Assembly (NCBI GenBank): GCA_002722055.1
Contig: PBKD01000014.1
Coordinates: 355,230-419,229 of the forward strand
Length of the DNA stretch: 64,000 nt
Direction: 5' to 3'
Source of the DNA: Rhodospirillaceae bacterium
Lineage (GTDB): Bacteria; Pseudomonadota; Alphaproteobacteria; SHVP01
The notes under the pieces are model-generated. The model searched no databases, had not been told where the DNA came from, and worked only from the letters and a program-made list of their open reading frames with translations. How positions within the stretch are numbered: the stretch's first letter is position 1; the number at the start of each line of letters is the position of its first letter. The position numbers were made by a program, and so were the translations under genes. Positions 18,305 to 26,450 of the stretch are shown here, piece after piece.

Positions 18305-19348
18305 ATGAAAAATATTTTTTTATTTAAACTATCTAATATCAATTCAAGAAGGCTAGATAACTTCAAGAAAAATAAGCGTGGTTTTTACTCATTTATTTTT
18401 TTGTTATTACTATTCATAATATCTATATTCGCTAATTTTATAGCAAATGAAAGACCAATTATTGTTTTTTTTGAAAACAAAATCTATCTTCCTATATTAG
18501 TTGATTATCCTGAAACAGTATTTGATGGTGAATTTGAAACAAATACTGATTATCGGGATCCTTTTGTGAAAGAATTAATACAAAAGAAAGGTTGGATGAT
18601 TTGGCCATTAATTCCGTTTAGCCATGATACCATTAATTATGAACTAAAATCTCCAGCTCCATCACCTCCAGATCGTATAAATTGGCTAGGTACTGATGAT
18701 CAAGGTAGAGATGTTTTTGCTCGCTTAATTTACGGATTTAGAATTTCTCTTTTATTTGGTCTTATTTTAACCTCACTCAGCTCAATCATTGGAGTTGCCG
18801 CTGGGGCTGTTCAAGGGTATTTTGGAGGTGTAATTGATTTAATTTTCCAAAGGTTTATTGAAGTATGGGAAAGCATACCTTTACTGTACCTATTGATAAT
18901 TCTTGCAGCAATTATAACCCCAGGTTTTTGGTCTCTGCTTTTCATTCTACTATTATTTAGCTGGATGTCTTTAGTGGGAGTCGTCAGGGCAGAGTTTCTT
19001 AGAGCTAGAAATTTTGAATATGTTCGAGCAGCTAAAGCTTTAGGTATTAAAAATAATATAATAATTTTTAGACATATTTTACCTAATGCAATGGTAGCTA
19101 CTATCACCTTTTTACCTTTTATCTTAGCCGGATCTATCACAAGTCTAACAGCTCTTGACTTTCTCGGGTTTGGGTTGCCCCCTGGATCGCCATCATTAGG
19201 TGAAATGCTTCAACAAGGAAAGTCTAACTTACAAGCTCCTTGGCTTGGAATCACATCTTTTTTTTCAATCGCAATTATTTTAACATTGGTAGTTTTTATC
19301 GGAGAGGCTGTGAGGGACGCTTTTGACCCAAGAAAAATCTTTAACTAA
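18305..19348 (+). CDS. yejE: Peptide ABC transporter permease (YejE-type)
   Basis: Second membrane permease of the Yej system, 347 residues. It has an N-terminal membrane helix (FIFLLLLFIISIFANFI), a long periplasmic segment, then WLGTDDQGRDVFARLIYGF, the typical OppC-type entry to the transmembrane domain. The EAA loop for contact with the ATPase is VRAAKALGIKNNIIIFRHILP. The final codons overlap the start of yejF by 26 bases. Confidence 0.94.
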   Translation: MKNIFLFKLSNINSRRLDNFKKNKRGFYSFIFLLLLFIISIFANFIANERPIIVFFENKIYLPILVDYPETVFDGEFETNTDYRDPFVKELIQKKGWMIWPLIPFSHDTINYELKSPAPSPPDRINWLGTDDQGRDVFARLIYGFRISLLFGLILTSLSSIIGVAAGAVQGYFGGVIDLIFQRFIEVWESIPLLYLLIILAAIITPGFWSLLFILLLFSWMSLVGVVRAEFLRARNFEYVRAAKALGIKNNIIIFRHILPNAMVATITFLPFILAGSITSLTALDFLGFGLPPGSPSLGEMLQQGKSNLQAPWLGITSFFSIAIILTLVVFIGEAVRDAFDPRKIFN

Positions 19349-20939
19349 TATAAATTTTCTAGAAGTTAGAAATTTATCAGTTGCTTTTAAAATAAATAAA
19401 ACAAGAAACCAAATATTGAATAATATTACATTTTCAGTAAATAAGAACCAGACACTTGCTTTAGTTGGAGAATCAGGTTCAGGTAAATCTGTTAGCGCCC
19501 TGTCAATCTTGCAACTTCTTCCGAGGCATAGCACAGAATATATATCTGGATCGGTAAAAATAGATGGAAAAGAGTATCTAAAATCAGATGTTAATAATAT
19601 CTCGGAAGTTAGAGGCCAGAAAATATCTATGATTTTTCAAGAACCTATGACATCATTAAACCCATTACATACAATAAAAAAACAAATTGCAGAGTCTGTA
19701 ACAATTTTTAAAAACCTAACAAGAAACGAGATAAAAGATAAGGTAGAGTTTCTACTTGATTTAGTTGGCTTAGAAGAAATAATTAAAAGATCTCAAGCCT
19801 ACCCTCATGAACTTTCTGGAGGCCAAAGACAAAGAGTAATGATTGCTATGGCAATTGCAAATAATCCCTCTCTTCTTATTGCTGACGAACCTACTACAGC
19901 ATTAGATGTTACAATTCAGAGACAAATTTTAGATTTATTAAAAAACTTGCAAGACAATATGGGTATGTCAATTCTACTAATTACTCATGATCTTTCAATA
20001 GTAAAAAGATTTGCTGATAATATTTGCGTTTTGAAAGATGGTTTGATTATCGAAAAGGGAAGAACAAAAAATATCTTTTTAGATCCAAAAAATAAATATA
20101 CAAAAATTCTTATTAATTCTGTGTTAAAGAAAGGAGAAAAAGATATAGTTAGTTCAGAAAATAAAATTATCGAGATAAGAGATTTATCAGTAGAATACTC
20201 GATTAAAAAAGGATTATTTAGAAAAAGAATTAATACTCTAAGTGCTCTAAACAATATCTCATTTGTTCTATATCAAGGAGAAACTCTTGGTATAGTAGGT
20301 GAAAGTGGATCCGGTAAAACAACTTTAGGTTTAGCAATTCTAAAATTAGTCACTAGCAAAGGGGCTATCTTTTTTCAAAATAAAAATCTTTTAAAAATAA
20401 GTAATGATGATCTTCGAAAATTAAGGAAGCACATGCAAATAGTTTTCCAAGACCCTTTTGGTAGTCTTAGTCCTAGGTTATCTATCAAGCAAATTATAGG
20501 TGAGGGCTTAGAAGTTCATTTTAAAAATTTAAATAAAGAAGAAAAAACAAAAAAAATAAATCAAGCTTTAAAAGATGTGGGCATTGACTATAATTTACAA
20601 AACCGATACCCCCATGAGTTTTCTGGAGGCCAAAGACAGCGAATATCTATTGCAAGAGCACTAATTTTAAAACCAAAATTGATTATTCTAGATGAGCCAA
20701 CATCTGCTTTAGATAAAACAGTACAGAATCAGATAATTAAATTACTTTGGGAACTACAAGAAAAATACGGCCTTACTTATATATTTATTAGTCATGATCT
20801 ACAAGTTATACGTGCATTATCAGATAAAGTAATTGTATTAAAAAACGGAAGAATTATAGAGATGGGTACATCTAATCAAATATTTACAAACCCCAAAGAA
20901 AAATATACAAATGCACTATTAGAAGCCTCTCTTGTTTAG
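19323..20939 (+). CDS. yejF: Peptide ABC transporter ATP-binding protein with two NBDs (YejF-type)
   Basis: Energy-coupling subunit with two fused ATPase domains, 538 residues. NBD1 has Walker A GESGSGKS (49-56), signature LSGGQRQRV and Walker B LLIADEPTTALD. NBD2 has Walker A GESGSGKT (326-333), signature FSGGQRQRI and Walker B LIILDEPTSALD. The start is TTG inside the 3' end of yejE; MTQEKSLTN resembles the family N-terminus MTQ and suggests translational coupling. Its last four bases overlap the convergent MarR-type gene. Confidence 0.94.
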   Translation: MTQEKSLTNINFLEVRNLSVAFKINKTRNQILNNITFSVNKNQTLALVGESGSGKSVSALSILQLLPRHSTEYISGSVKIDGKEYLKSDVNNISEVRGQKISMIFQEPMTSLNPLHTIKKQIAESVTIFKNLTRNEIKDKVEFLLDLVGLEEIIKRSQAYPHELSGGQRQRVMIAMAIANNPSLLIADEPTTALDVTIQRQILDLLKNLQDNMGMSILLITHDLSIVKRFADNICVLKDGLIIEKGRTKNIFLDPKNKYTKILINSVLKKGEKDIVSSENKIIEIRDLSVEYSIKKGLFRKRINTLSALNNISFVLYQGETLGIVGESGSGKTTLGLAILKLVTSKGAIFFQNKNLLKISNDDLRKLRKHMQIVFQDPFGSLSPRLSIKQIIGEGLEVHFKNLNKEEKTKKINQALKDVGIDYNLQNRYPHEFSGGQRQRISIARALILKPKLIILDEPTSALDKTVQNQIIKLLWELQEKYGLTYIFISHDLQVIRALSDKVIVLKNGRIIEMGTSNQIFTNPKEKYTNALLEASLV

Positions 20940-21256
20940 TCCTGTCTTGCTTTAACTAAACTTTCATTCCAATTATCAATATAAACTTTTCCTTGAATAG
21001 TTTTATTAACAATTATACTTCGTTTATCTCTATTATCAGGAAACCTTCTTATTAAACCATATGATTCTAATGTATCAATAGCTCTTGAAATAACTGCTTT
21101 AGATACTCCTAAAAGCTTTGATAAGCTTTTTACAGTTTGGATATCTTTATTGAGATATACAGTCAGTAAAACTCCTTTTTGCCTTTCAGTAAGATCTTTC
21201 TGTTCACTTCTTATAGATTCTAATATTGATGGGTATAAATTTTCTAGTTCCTGCAT
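20936..21256 (-). CDS. MarR-type winged-helix regulator (small)
   Basis: Short 106-residue DNA-binding protein. It has the winged helix-turn-helix layout of MarR proteins: LTERQKGVLLTVYLN, helix-turn-helix SLSKLLGVSKAVISRAIDTLESYGLI, wing RFPDNRDKRSIIV, then a short dimerisation helix. It lacks the long flanking helices of full-size MarR proteins. It starts three bases after the stop of the PAS-GGDEF-EAL gene, so the two are one transcription unit. Its targets are unknown. Confidence 0.75.
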   Translation of the reverse strand: MQELENLYPSILESIRSEQKDLTERQKGVLLTVYLNKDIQTVKSLSKLLGVSKAVISRAIDTLESYGLIRRFPDNRDKRSIIVNKTIQGKVYIDNWNESLVKARQD

Positions 21257-21258
21257 AC

Positions 21259-22896
21259 TTATACTTTATCTGAATTTAACTTATCATTATTTAAGATCTT
21301 TAAAAAATCTTCTTGAGATAAAGGTTTATAAAAGTAATGACCTTGCGCAAAATCACAATCTATAGAAGTAAGAAATTCAACTTCATACTTACTTTCTACA
21401 CCTTCTGCTAATACAGAAAGTCCTATTTCCTTAGCCATAGATATAATGGCTTTTACAATTGCAATTGACTCATCATTTTTTGAAATACCAGCAATTAATG
21501 ATTGATCAATTTTAATTGTATCGACAGGGTAGGATGTAAGTTGACTTAGAGAAGAATAACCTGTTCCAAAATCATCGAGAGAAAATGACACTCCTTTTTC
21601 TTTAAGAGATAAAATAGAGTTAATAGCCGAGTTTTGATCTCTAATAAATGAATATTCTGTTAATTCAATATCTAAAAATTTAGGCGGAAAATCATATTTT
21701 TCGAGAGTAGTAAATACAAAATCTACAATATTATCTTCAGCGAGCTGTATGGGCGAGAAATTTACTCCAATCCTAAGTGGGGTTTTAACTAAGTTACTCC
21801 AGATCTTTGCTTCAGAGCATGCCTTTTCAAGCACCCATTCCCCTAATTGCACTATGGACCCTATAGATTCAGCTCTTGGAATAAACTCACTAGGCGAAAT
21901 ATTACCCAGGCTTGGGCTTTCCCATCTTAGCAAAGCTTCTGCGCCAATTATTGATTCACTTTTTAATTTAACTGTTGGTTGAAATTTCAGATAAAACTGA
22001 TTTTCTTTAATAGCTCTAGGTATTGCCTGGTCTAGAAAGTTGAGTCTAAGTATTTTTTTATTAATATCTTTACTATAAAACTGAAATCGATTATGGCCTC
22101 TAATTTCTGATTCCTCAAGAGCTTTATCTGCAGCATCCATTAGAACTTCTGCCTCATTTCCATCTTGAGGGTAAAGAGCCGCACCAATATTTGATGAAAT
22201 ATTATATTGATTTTTATCAATAGTTATAAACTTAGATAAACGATTTACAATTTTTTTACATATAGCAGCTGCACTTTCAGTATCTTTTGTTAATTTATAT
22301 ACAACAAAAAATTTATTTCCAGCAATTCTACCTAAGATACTTTTTATAGGGGTAATAGATTTTAAAATTTTAGTAGCCTCAAGTATAAGTGCATCACCTA
22401 CATCATAGCCGGCATACTGATTAATTGACTTAATTTTATCTAGTTTAATTACTAACGCTACTAGTCTATCACCAGATAACTTTGCACTTTCCACAATAAT
22501 ATTTATTTTCTCAATTATTGAGTGCCTAAGAAGTACTCCTGTCAAATGATCATTTTTATTTTTATTATATATTTTATCTTTCAATTCATGAATTATTGTC
22601 AAGATTTTTACATTCTCATCATCAAGCAAATAATCCTGAATATAAATTAAAACATCAATATACTCTTTATCTTTAGTAATTAGTTTTGATTTTATAGAAT
22701 GATTTTGAGAGTTATTTAAATCAATTTTTTTGACAATCATTGATAGATCTAAATTGATTAAATCTTCCGAGAGGTATCCAGATAATTTTTCAAAAAAACT
22801 GTTTACAAAAACAATACCCCCAGATTCTCTTATCATAACCACTGAAATTGATAATGAATTCAGAACTGAAATATAATTTTTTTTTAAGTTAGACAT
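21259..22896 (-). CDS. PAS-GGDEF-EAL protein, likely cyclic-di-GMP phosphodiesterase
   Basis: 545 residues: a PAS-like sensor domain (about 10-105), a GGDEF domain (about 115-270) and an EAL domain (about 285-535). The GGDEF signature is degenerate (AGNKF at 192-196), so cyclase activity is unlikely. The EAL domain looks intact: EALLRW from Glu320, ELTE near 411-414, DDFGTGYSSL at 441-450 and AEGVES at 497-502. The expected net function is cyclic-di-GMP hydrolysis, perhaps tuned by the GGDEF remnant. No signal peptide or membrane helix. It is co-transcribed with a MarR-type gene. Confidence 0.88.
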   Translation of the reverse strand: MSNLKKNYISVLNSLSISVVMIRESGGIVFVNSFFEKLSGYLSEDLINLDLSMIVKKIDLNNSQNHSIKSKLITKDKEYIDVLIYIQDYLLDDENVKILTIIHELKDKIYNKNKNDHLTGVLLRHSIIEKINIIVESAKLSGDRLVALVIKLDKIKSINQYAGYDVGDALILEATKILKSITPIKSILGRIAGNKFFVVYKLTKDTESAAAICKKIVNRLSKFITIDKNQYNISSNIGAALYPQDGNEAEVLMDAADKALEESEIRGHNRFQFYSKDINKKILRLNFLDQAIPRAIKENQFYLKFQPTVKLKSESIIGAEALLRWESPSLGNISPSEFIPRAESIGSIVQLGEWVLEKACSEAKIWSNLVKTPLRIGVNFSPIQLAEDNIVDFVFTTLEKYDFPPKFLDIELTEYSFIRDQNSAINSILSLKEKGVSFSLDDFGTGYSSLSQLTSYPVDTIKIDQSLIAGISKNDESIAIVKAIISMAKEIGLSVLAEGVESKYEVEFLTSIDCDFAQGHYFYKPLSQEDFLKILNNDKLNSDKV

Positions 22897-22920
22897 ATCA
22901 TTTATGTTTTAATATATTTA

Positions 22921-24294
22921 TCAATTATACCGATTCTGTAGAAAAGAGAAAAGTCCCCTTAATAGTGAAGCCTCACCACCGATAGGCCTGCCAGCTTGGG
23001 CTCTATCATTCCATGAATAAGCATCAATATGAATAAAATCTTTTTTATTTTTTACAAATTTCAATAAGAACAAAGCTGCAGTAATAGCCCCGGCAAATGA
23101 TGTATTTCCTGAGTTACTTAAATCAGCAACACCGCTTTCTATATGCTTTTCATAATCTTTCCACAAAGGAAGTTGCCAAAAGTAATCCTCTTGGTTTTCA
23201 CAATTTATTTTTAATTCACTGATTAATTCTTCATTATTAGAAAAAACAGCTGGCAATTCTGCTCCGAGTGCAACCCTTGCAGCGCCCGTCAGAGTAGCAA
23301 TAGATATAATTAAGTCAGGATTTCTTTTATTTGCCTCAGTAATTGCATCAGCTAAAATTAACCTACCCTCAGCATCTGTATTTCCAATTTCAACAGTTAT
23401 TCCACTCTTAGTTTTAATTATATCGCCAGGCTTATAAGCTTTACTTCCGATAACATTTTCAACCGTTGGAAGCAGCACCCTTAAGTCAAGATTTAACCCA
23501 GCATCCATAATCATGTATGCCAAACCTAGTGCTATTGCGCCACCACCCATATCTTTTTTCATTTTTCTCATGCCAATACTGGATTTTATATCCAAACCTC
23601 CAGAATCAAAACATACGCTTTTTCCAATCAAAACAACTTTAGGTTTATTTTTTTTCTCCCATTTGATATCAATTAACCTTGGGGCTCTATATGAAGCTTC
23701 ACCAACAGTATTAATTGTAGGAAAATTAATTGATAATTCGTTACCAATTATTGTTTCTATATCAGCATTATAGTCATTTGATAAATTTTTAGCAGATACT
23801 TCAAATTCACCAGGCCCAAGATCATTCGCAGGGGTATTGACTAAATTTCTGACTAAGAACGTTGCCTCTATTTCTCTTTTAGCTTTTTCCCAGTCAACTT
23901 TTTTAGAAATATATATAGAAGAAAACTCAAAATTCTTCTTCTTATATTGATCGAATCTATATGTACCCAAACCCCAACCAATCAATAATCTTGTTTCTTC
24001 TTCAGAAGTAATCTTTCCAGTAATAACAAAGCATTGATTTTTAATTTTTGTCGGGATTTCTGCAATAGACCAAATAGATATTTTTTTTGGAACTATAACT
24101 AATAACCCTGCAATTTTACCAGATGGTTTTGGTATTACAATAAAGTTTCCATTTACTTCTTTAAAGTCATTTGAATTTAACCAAGTAGCAAAACTTTTAG
24201 GGTAACCGCTCAACCAGTCATTTAAATTTCCTTTTTTTACAACCCAAAGAGGTATTGAGTTGCTGACTTGTTTATCAAAAAAATATGGTAGCAA
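22921..24294 (-). CDS. M17 leucyl aminopeptidase family protein
   Basis: Dimetal cytosolic aminopeptidase of 457 residues. The C-terminal catalytic domain has VLIGKSVCFDSGGLDIK, KKDMGGGAIALGLA and the M17 signature NTDAEGRLILADA with metal-binding Asp and Glu. The N-terminal domain is shorter and more divergent than in E. coli PepA; this is the PepB/alphaproteobacterial branch. The start is TTG with GGAG five bases upstream. It is probably co-transcribed with the HtrA-like gene 23 bases upstream. It could trim peptides imported by Yej; that link is inference. Confidence 0.9.
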   Translation of the reverse strand: MLPYFFDKQVSNSIPLWVVKKGNLNDWLSGYPKSFATWLNSNDFKEVNGNFIVIPKPSGKIAGLLVIVPKKISIWSIAEIPTKIKNQCFVITGKITSEEETRLLIGWGLGTYRFDQYKKKNFEFSSIYISKKVDWEKAKREIEATFLVRNLVNTPANDLGPGEFEVSAKNLSNDYNADIETIIGNELSINFPTINTVGEASYRAPRLIDIKWEKKNKPKVVLIGKSVCFDSGGLDIKSSIGMRKMKKDMGGGAIALGLAYMIMDAGLNLDLRVLLPTVENVIGSKAYKPGDIIKTKSGITVEIGNTDAEGRLILADAITEANKRNPDLIISIATLTGAARVALGAELPAVFSNNEELISELKINCENQEDYFWQLPLWKDYEKHIESGVADLSNSGNTSFAGAITAALFLLKFVKNKKDFIHIDAYSWNDRAQAGRPIGGEASLLRGLFSFLQNRYN

Positions 24295-24316
24295 AATTTC
24301 TCCAAAATTTATTTTC

Positions 24317-25321
24317 TTATGAATTAAGTTTAGGCTTTCTTAATAGTTCTTGTCTATCTACAGATTTAACATCAATTAAAATTTCTCCCTTGTTCTCACG
24401 CTGAACTTTAATTGAAATAACTTCTCCAGCATCACCTGATGACCAAATAATTTTATAAAATGAATGTAAGTCAATTACTTCTTGATTGTTTGCAGAAATA
24501 ATTTGATCGCTAACTTTAAAACCTGCTTTAGCAGCAGGACCTTGAGAAACCATCCCAGCAATAGAAATTATATCATCATTTTCAGCAACATATAAACCCA
24601 ACCACGGTCTGGGTGATTTGCCACTTGAACCAATTTCTCTCATAGGCTTGAGAACTGATTTAAATAAATTTATAGGAATTGACATATTTCCATCAATTTC
24701 CTTTGGTCCTGCATCTTGAACAAATAAAGAGCCAATACCAATAAGATTACCATTCATATCAATTAAACCTGCCCCAGCCCAATTAGGATGAACAGGAACG
24801 GTAAATAATGCTTCCTCAAGCGCATATTCCCAAGATCCAACAAAAGGTCGCTTTGAAGATAAACTTGATAACATAGTGTGTTTTTTACCACCAGCAGCAG
24901 CAAAAATTATAGGATCTCCTGATTGAATTAAAGTTGAGTTACCTAATTTTATTGGTATTGTGTTGAGTTTTCCTAGAGCCTGAACTAATCCAAAACCTGT
25001 TTCATGTTCATAGCAAACCACATCACCTGGGATTGTATAGCCATCATTTAATGTTATCCATACTTTACTAGCTTCTGCAATTAGATAACCTGCCGTCAAG
25101 ATTAAACCGCTTTGATCAATTACCACTCCATTGCCTACTCTTTCTGTTCCAAGAATTTGAGCGGTAAGAGCATCCTCAGGGACGTCAGATCTTAATAGAA
25201 CAACAGAGTCAAGCACTTCCTCAAGATTAAACGATACATCACTATCTCTAGGTTGAGCTTGGCTAGGCACTTGCCATTCAGAATCTTCTAAGTCCTTATT
25301 CATTTCATTTCCATGGGACAA
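24317..25321 (-). CDS. HtrA-like (S1C) trypsin-fold plus PDZ protein with no catalytic triad
   Basis: A 334-residue protein with a trypsin-like domain (about 35-225) and a C-terminal PDZ domain (about 238-320). Alignment by eye to HtrA/DegP shows all three catalytic positions changed: the His of ILTNxHV is Tyr79 (ILTAGYLI), the Asp of DLALL is Gly109 (GFGLV) and the Ser of GNSGGP is Ala182 (NWAGAG). It is therefore probably a pseudoprotease acting as a binding or scaffold protein. No signal peptide is visible, so a cytoplasmic location is likely. Start may be Met1 or Met7. Confidence 0.82.
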   Translation of the reverse strand: MSHGNEMNKDLEDSEWQVPSQAQPRDSDVSFNLEEVLDSVVLLRSDVPEDALTAQILGTERVGNGVVIDQSGLILTAGYLIAEASKVWITLNDGYTIPGDVVCYEHETGFGLVQALGKLNTIPIKLGNSTLIQSGDPIIFAAAGGKKHTMLSSLSSKRPFVGSWEYALEEALFTVPVHPNWAGAGLIDMNGNLIGIGSLFVQDAGPKEIDGNMSIPINLFKSVLKPMREIGSSGKSPRPWLGLYVAENDDIISIAGMVSQGPAAKAGFKVSDQIISANNQEVIDLHSFYKIIWSSGDAGEVISIKVQRENKGEILIDVKSVDRQELLRKPKLNS

Positions 25322-25391
25322 TTATACTGGCCACAAGAATAATGGGGCCAGTATAACTTTTAAAAATGTGGATTATTTCTACATTTATTTT

Positions 25392-25598
25392 TTATTCAAC
25401 TAAGCGCAGATTTTCTGCTGATGACTTTCCGTCACGTCCAGGTTGTGATTCAAATTCAACTTTTTGACCTTCTGCAAGATCAGTTAGACCAGCACGCTCT
25501 ACAGCAGAAATATGCACAAAAGCGTCCTTACCTCCATCTTCAGGTTGAATAAAACCATAACCCTTGGTTTTGTTGAACCATTTAACGGTTCCTATCAT
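25392..25598 (-). CDS. Cold-shock protein (CspA family)
   Basis: 68-residue single cold-shock domain that binds single-stranded RNA or DNA. RNP1 is KGYGFI and RNP2 is AFVHI; the N-terminus [15 protein letters not shown] is typical. AAGGA lies just before the ATG. A long 5' region with a strong dyad (25628-25647) precedes it on the same strand, compatible with the structured leaders of csp mRNAs. Which Csp paralogue this is cannot be decided. Confidence 0.95.
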   Translation of the reverse strand: MIGTVKWFNKTKGYGFIQPEDGGKDAFVHISAVERAGLTDLAEGQKVEFESQPGRDGKSSAENLRLVE

Positions 25599-25969
25599 GT
25601 CGTTTCCTTAATAAAATTATCGAAGCCTATACCTATAACTAGGTATAAACACAACAAATTAAAGAATATATAAGATAGAAAAATTTATAAAAATGGATAA
25701 ATAATTCTAAACTTTGTTTTCTAAAAAATGGTGCCCCTTCAAATGAAGCCAAGAGACGATAAAATCAAGCTATTTTTTTAATTTATTACTCAAAATAATC
25801 AAAATTTTTGGAATATTACCTAAATTTTACCTATTTCAGGGGATTTTTAGCAACTTAAAAGATTTATACCCCCCTTTTCTGAAAAAAAAATCTAAATTAG
25901 AATAATAATCATGACAACTATATCTGCAATAAATAAGGTACAAATTTATTGGAATTGTGAGCTTAAAAT
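25599..25969. other. Intergenic region, 371 bases
   Basis: Divergent spacer between the csp gene (-) and the cytochrome c' gene (+). It is very AT-rich. It holds an 8-bp dyad near the csp start (25628-25647) and a perfect 12-base palindrome, CTTCAAATGAAG, at 25738-25749. No open frame with family resemblance was found; the only short ATG frame on the plus strand (MKPRDDKIKLFF) is 12 codons. It probably contains promoters for both flanking genes, but no confident -35/-10 pair was identified. Confidence 0.6.
25628..25647 (-). promoter_or_regulatory. 8-bp stem / 4-base loop dyad in csp leader
   Basis: TATACCTA-TAAC-TAGGTATA is a perfect inverted repeat 30 bases upstream of the csp start codon. 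It could be an RNA hairpin in the leader or a dimeric-protein operator. In cold-shock genes leader structure often controls translation; that role here is inference. Confidence 0.5.
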
Positions 25970-26419
25970 ATGAATTTAGGAATAAAAATATTTTTTATAA
26001 TTGTTATATTGACAATTATTATTTCTCAAAAAAGTTTTTCGCATACTAACGAACCAAGGCATCATGCAATGGTCACTCTTGCAAAAAATATGAAAGAAAT
26101 TTCTAGAACAATTAAAAGTAATAGTTCTTTTGATGATAATTTTGAAAGAAAAATTTATGAAGTTTATGAGATTAGCAAGAAATTAGATTACTTATTTGAA
26201 GAGGATGATTCAAGTAAAGAAGATAGTAGAGCAAGCCCAGAAATTTGGAAGAATAAAGACAAATTTTTTTCTTTAACTAAAGATTTTGAACAATCCATAG
26301 AAAATCTTTTACAGGCAGTCAAGAATAACGACATTGAAGAGATGAATAATGCTATATCTAGAGTAGGCGCTAATTGTGGAAAATGTCATAGATCTTTCAG
26401 ACTTCCTAAAAAAAATTAA
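25970..26419 (+). CDS. Cytochrome c' / c-556 family protein
   Basis: Exported four-helix heme protein of 149 residues. A signal peptide core (FFIIVILTIIISQKSF) ends near residue 24. The heme site CGKCH is at residues 136-140, near the C-terminus as in class II cytochromes c, and the preceding region is helical and charged. Class II cytochromes bind NO or transfer electrons in the periplasm; the specific role is unknown. It is not obviously linked to neighbours; the next gene starts 32 bases on. Confidence 0.85.
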   Translation: MNLGIKIFFIIVILTIIISQKSFSHTNEPRHHAMVTLAKNMKEISRTIKSNSSFDDNFERKIYEVYEISKKLDYLFEEDDSSKEDSRASPEIWKNKDKFFSLTKDFEQSIENLLQAVKNNDIEEMNNAISRVGANCGKCHRSFRLPKKN

Positions 26420-26450
26420 ATTTAATATTCTATAAGATTCTTTAAAAGCT

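Noticed and set aside
25744..25782. 12-codon frame (MKPRDDKIKLFF) between csp and cytochrome c'
   Set aside because: Too short, no ribosome-binding site and no recognised match; a chance frame is more likely.
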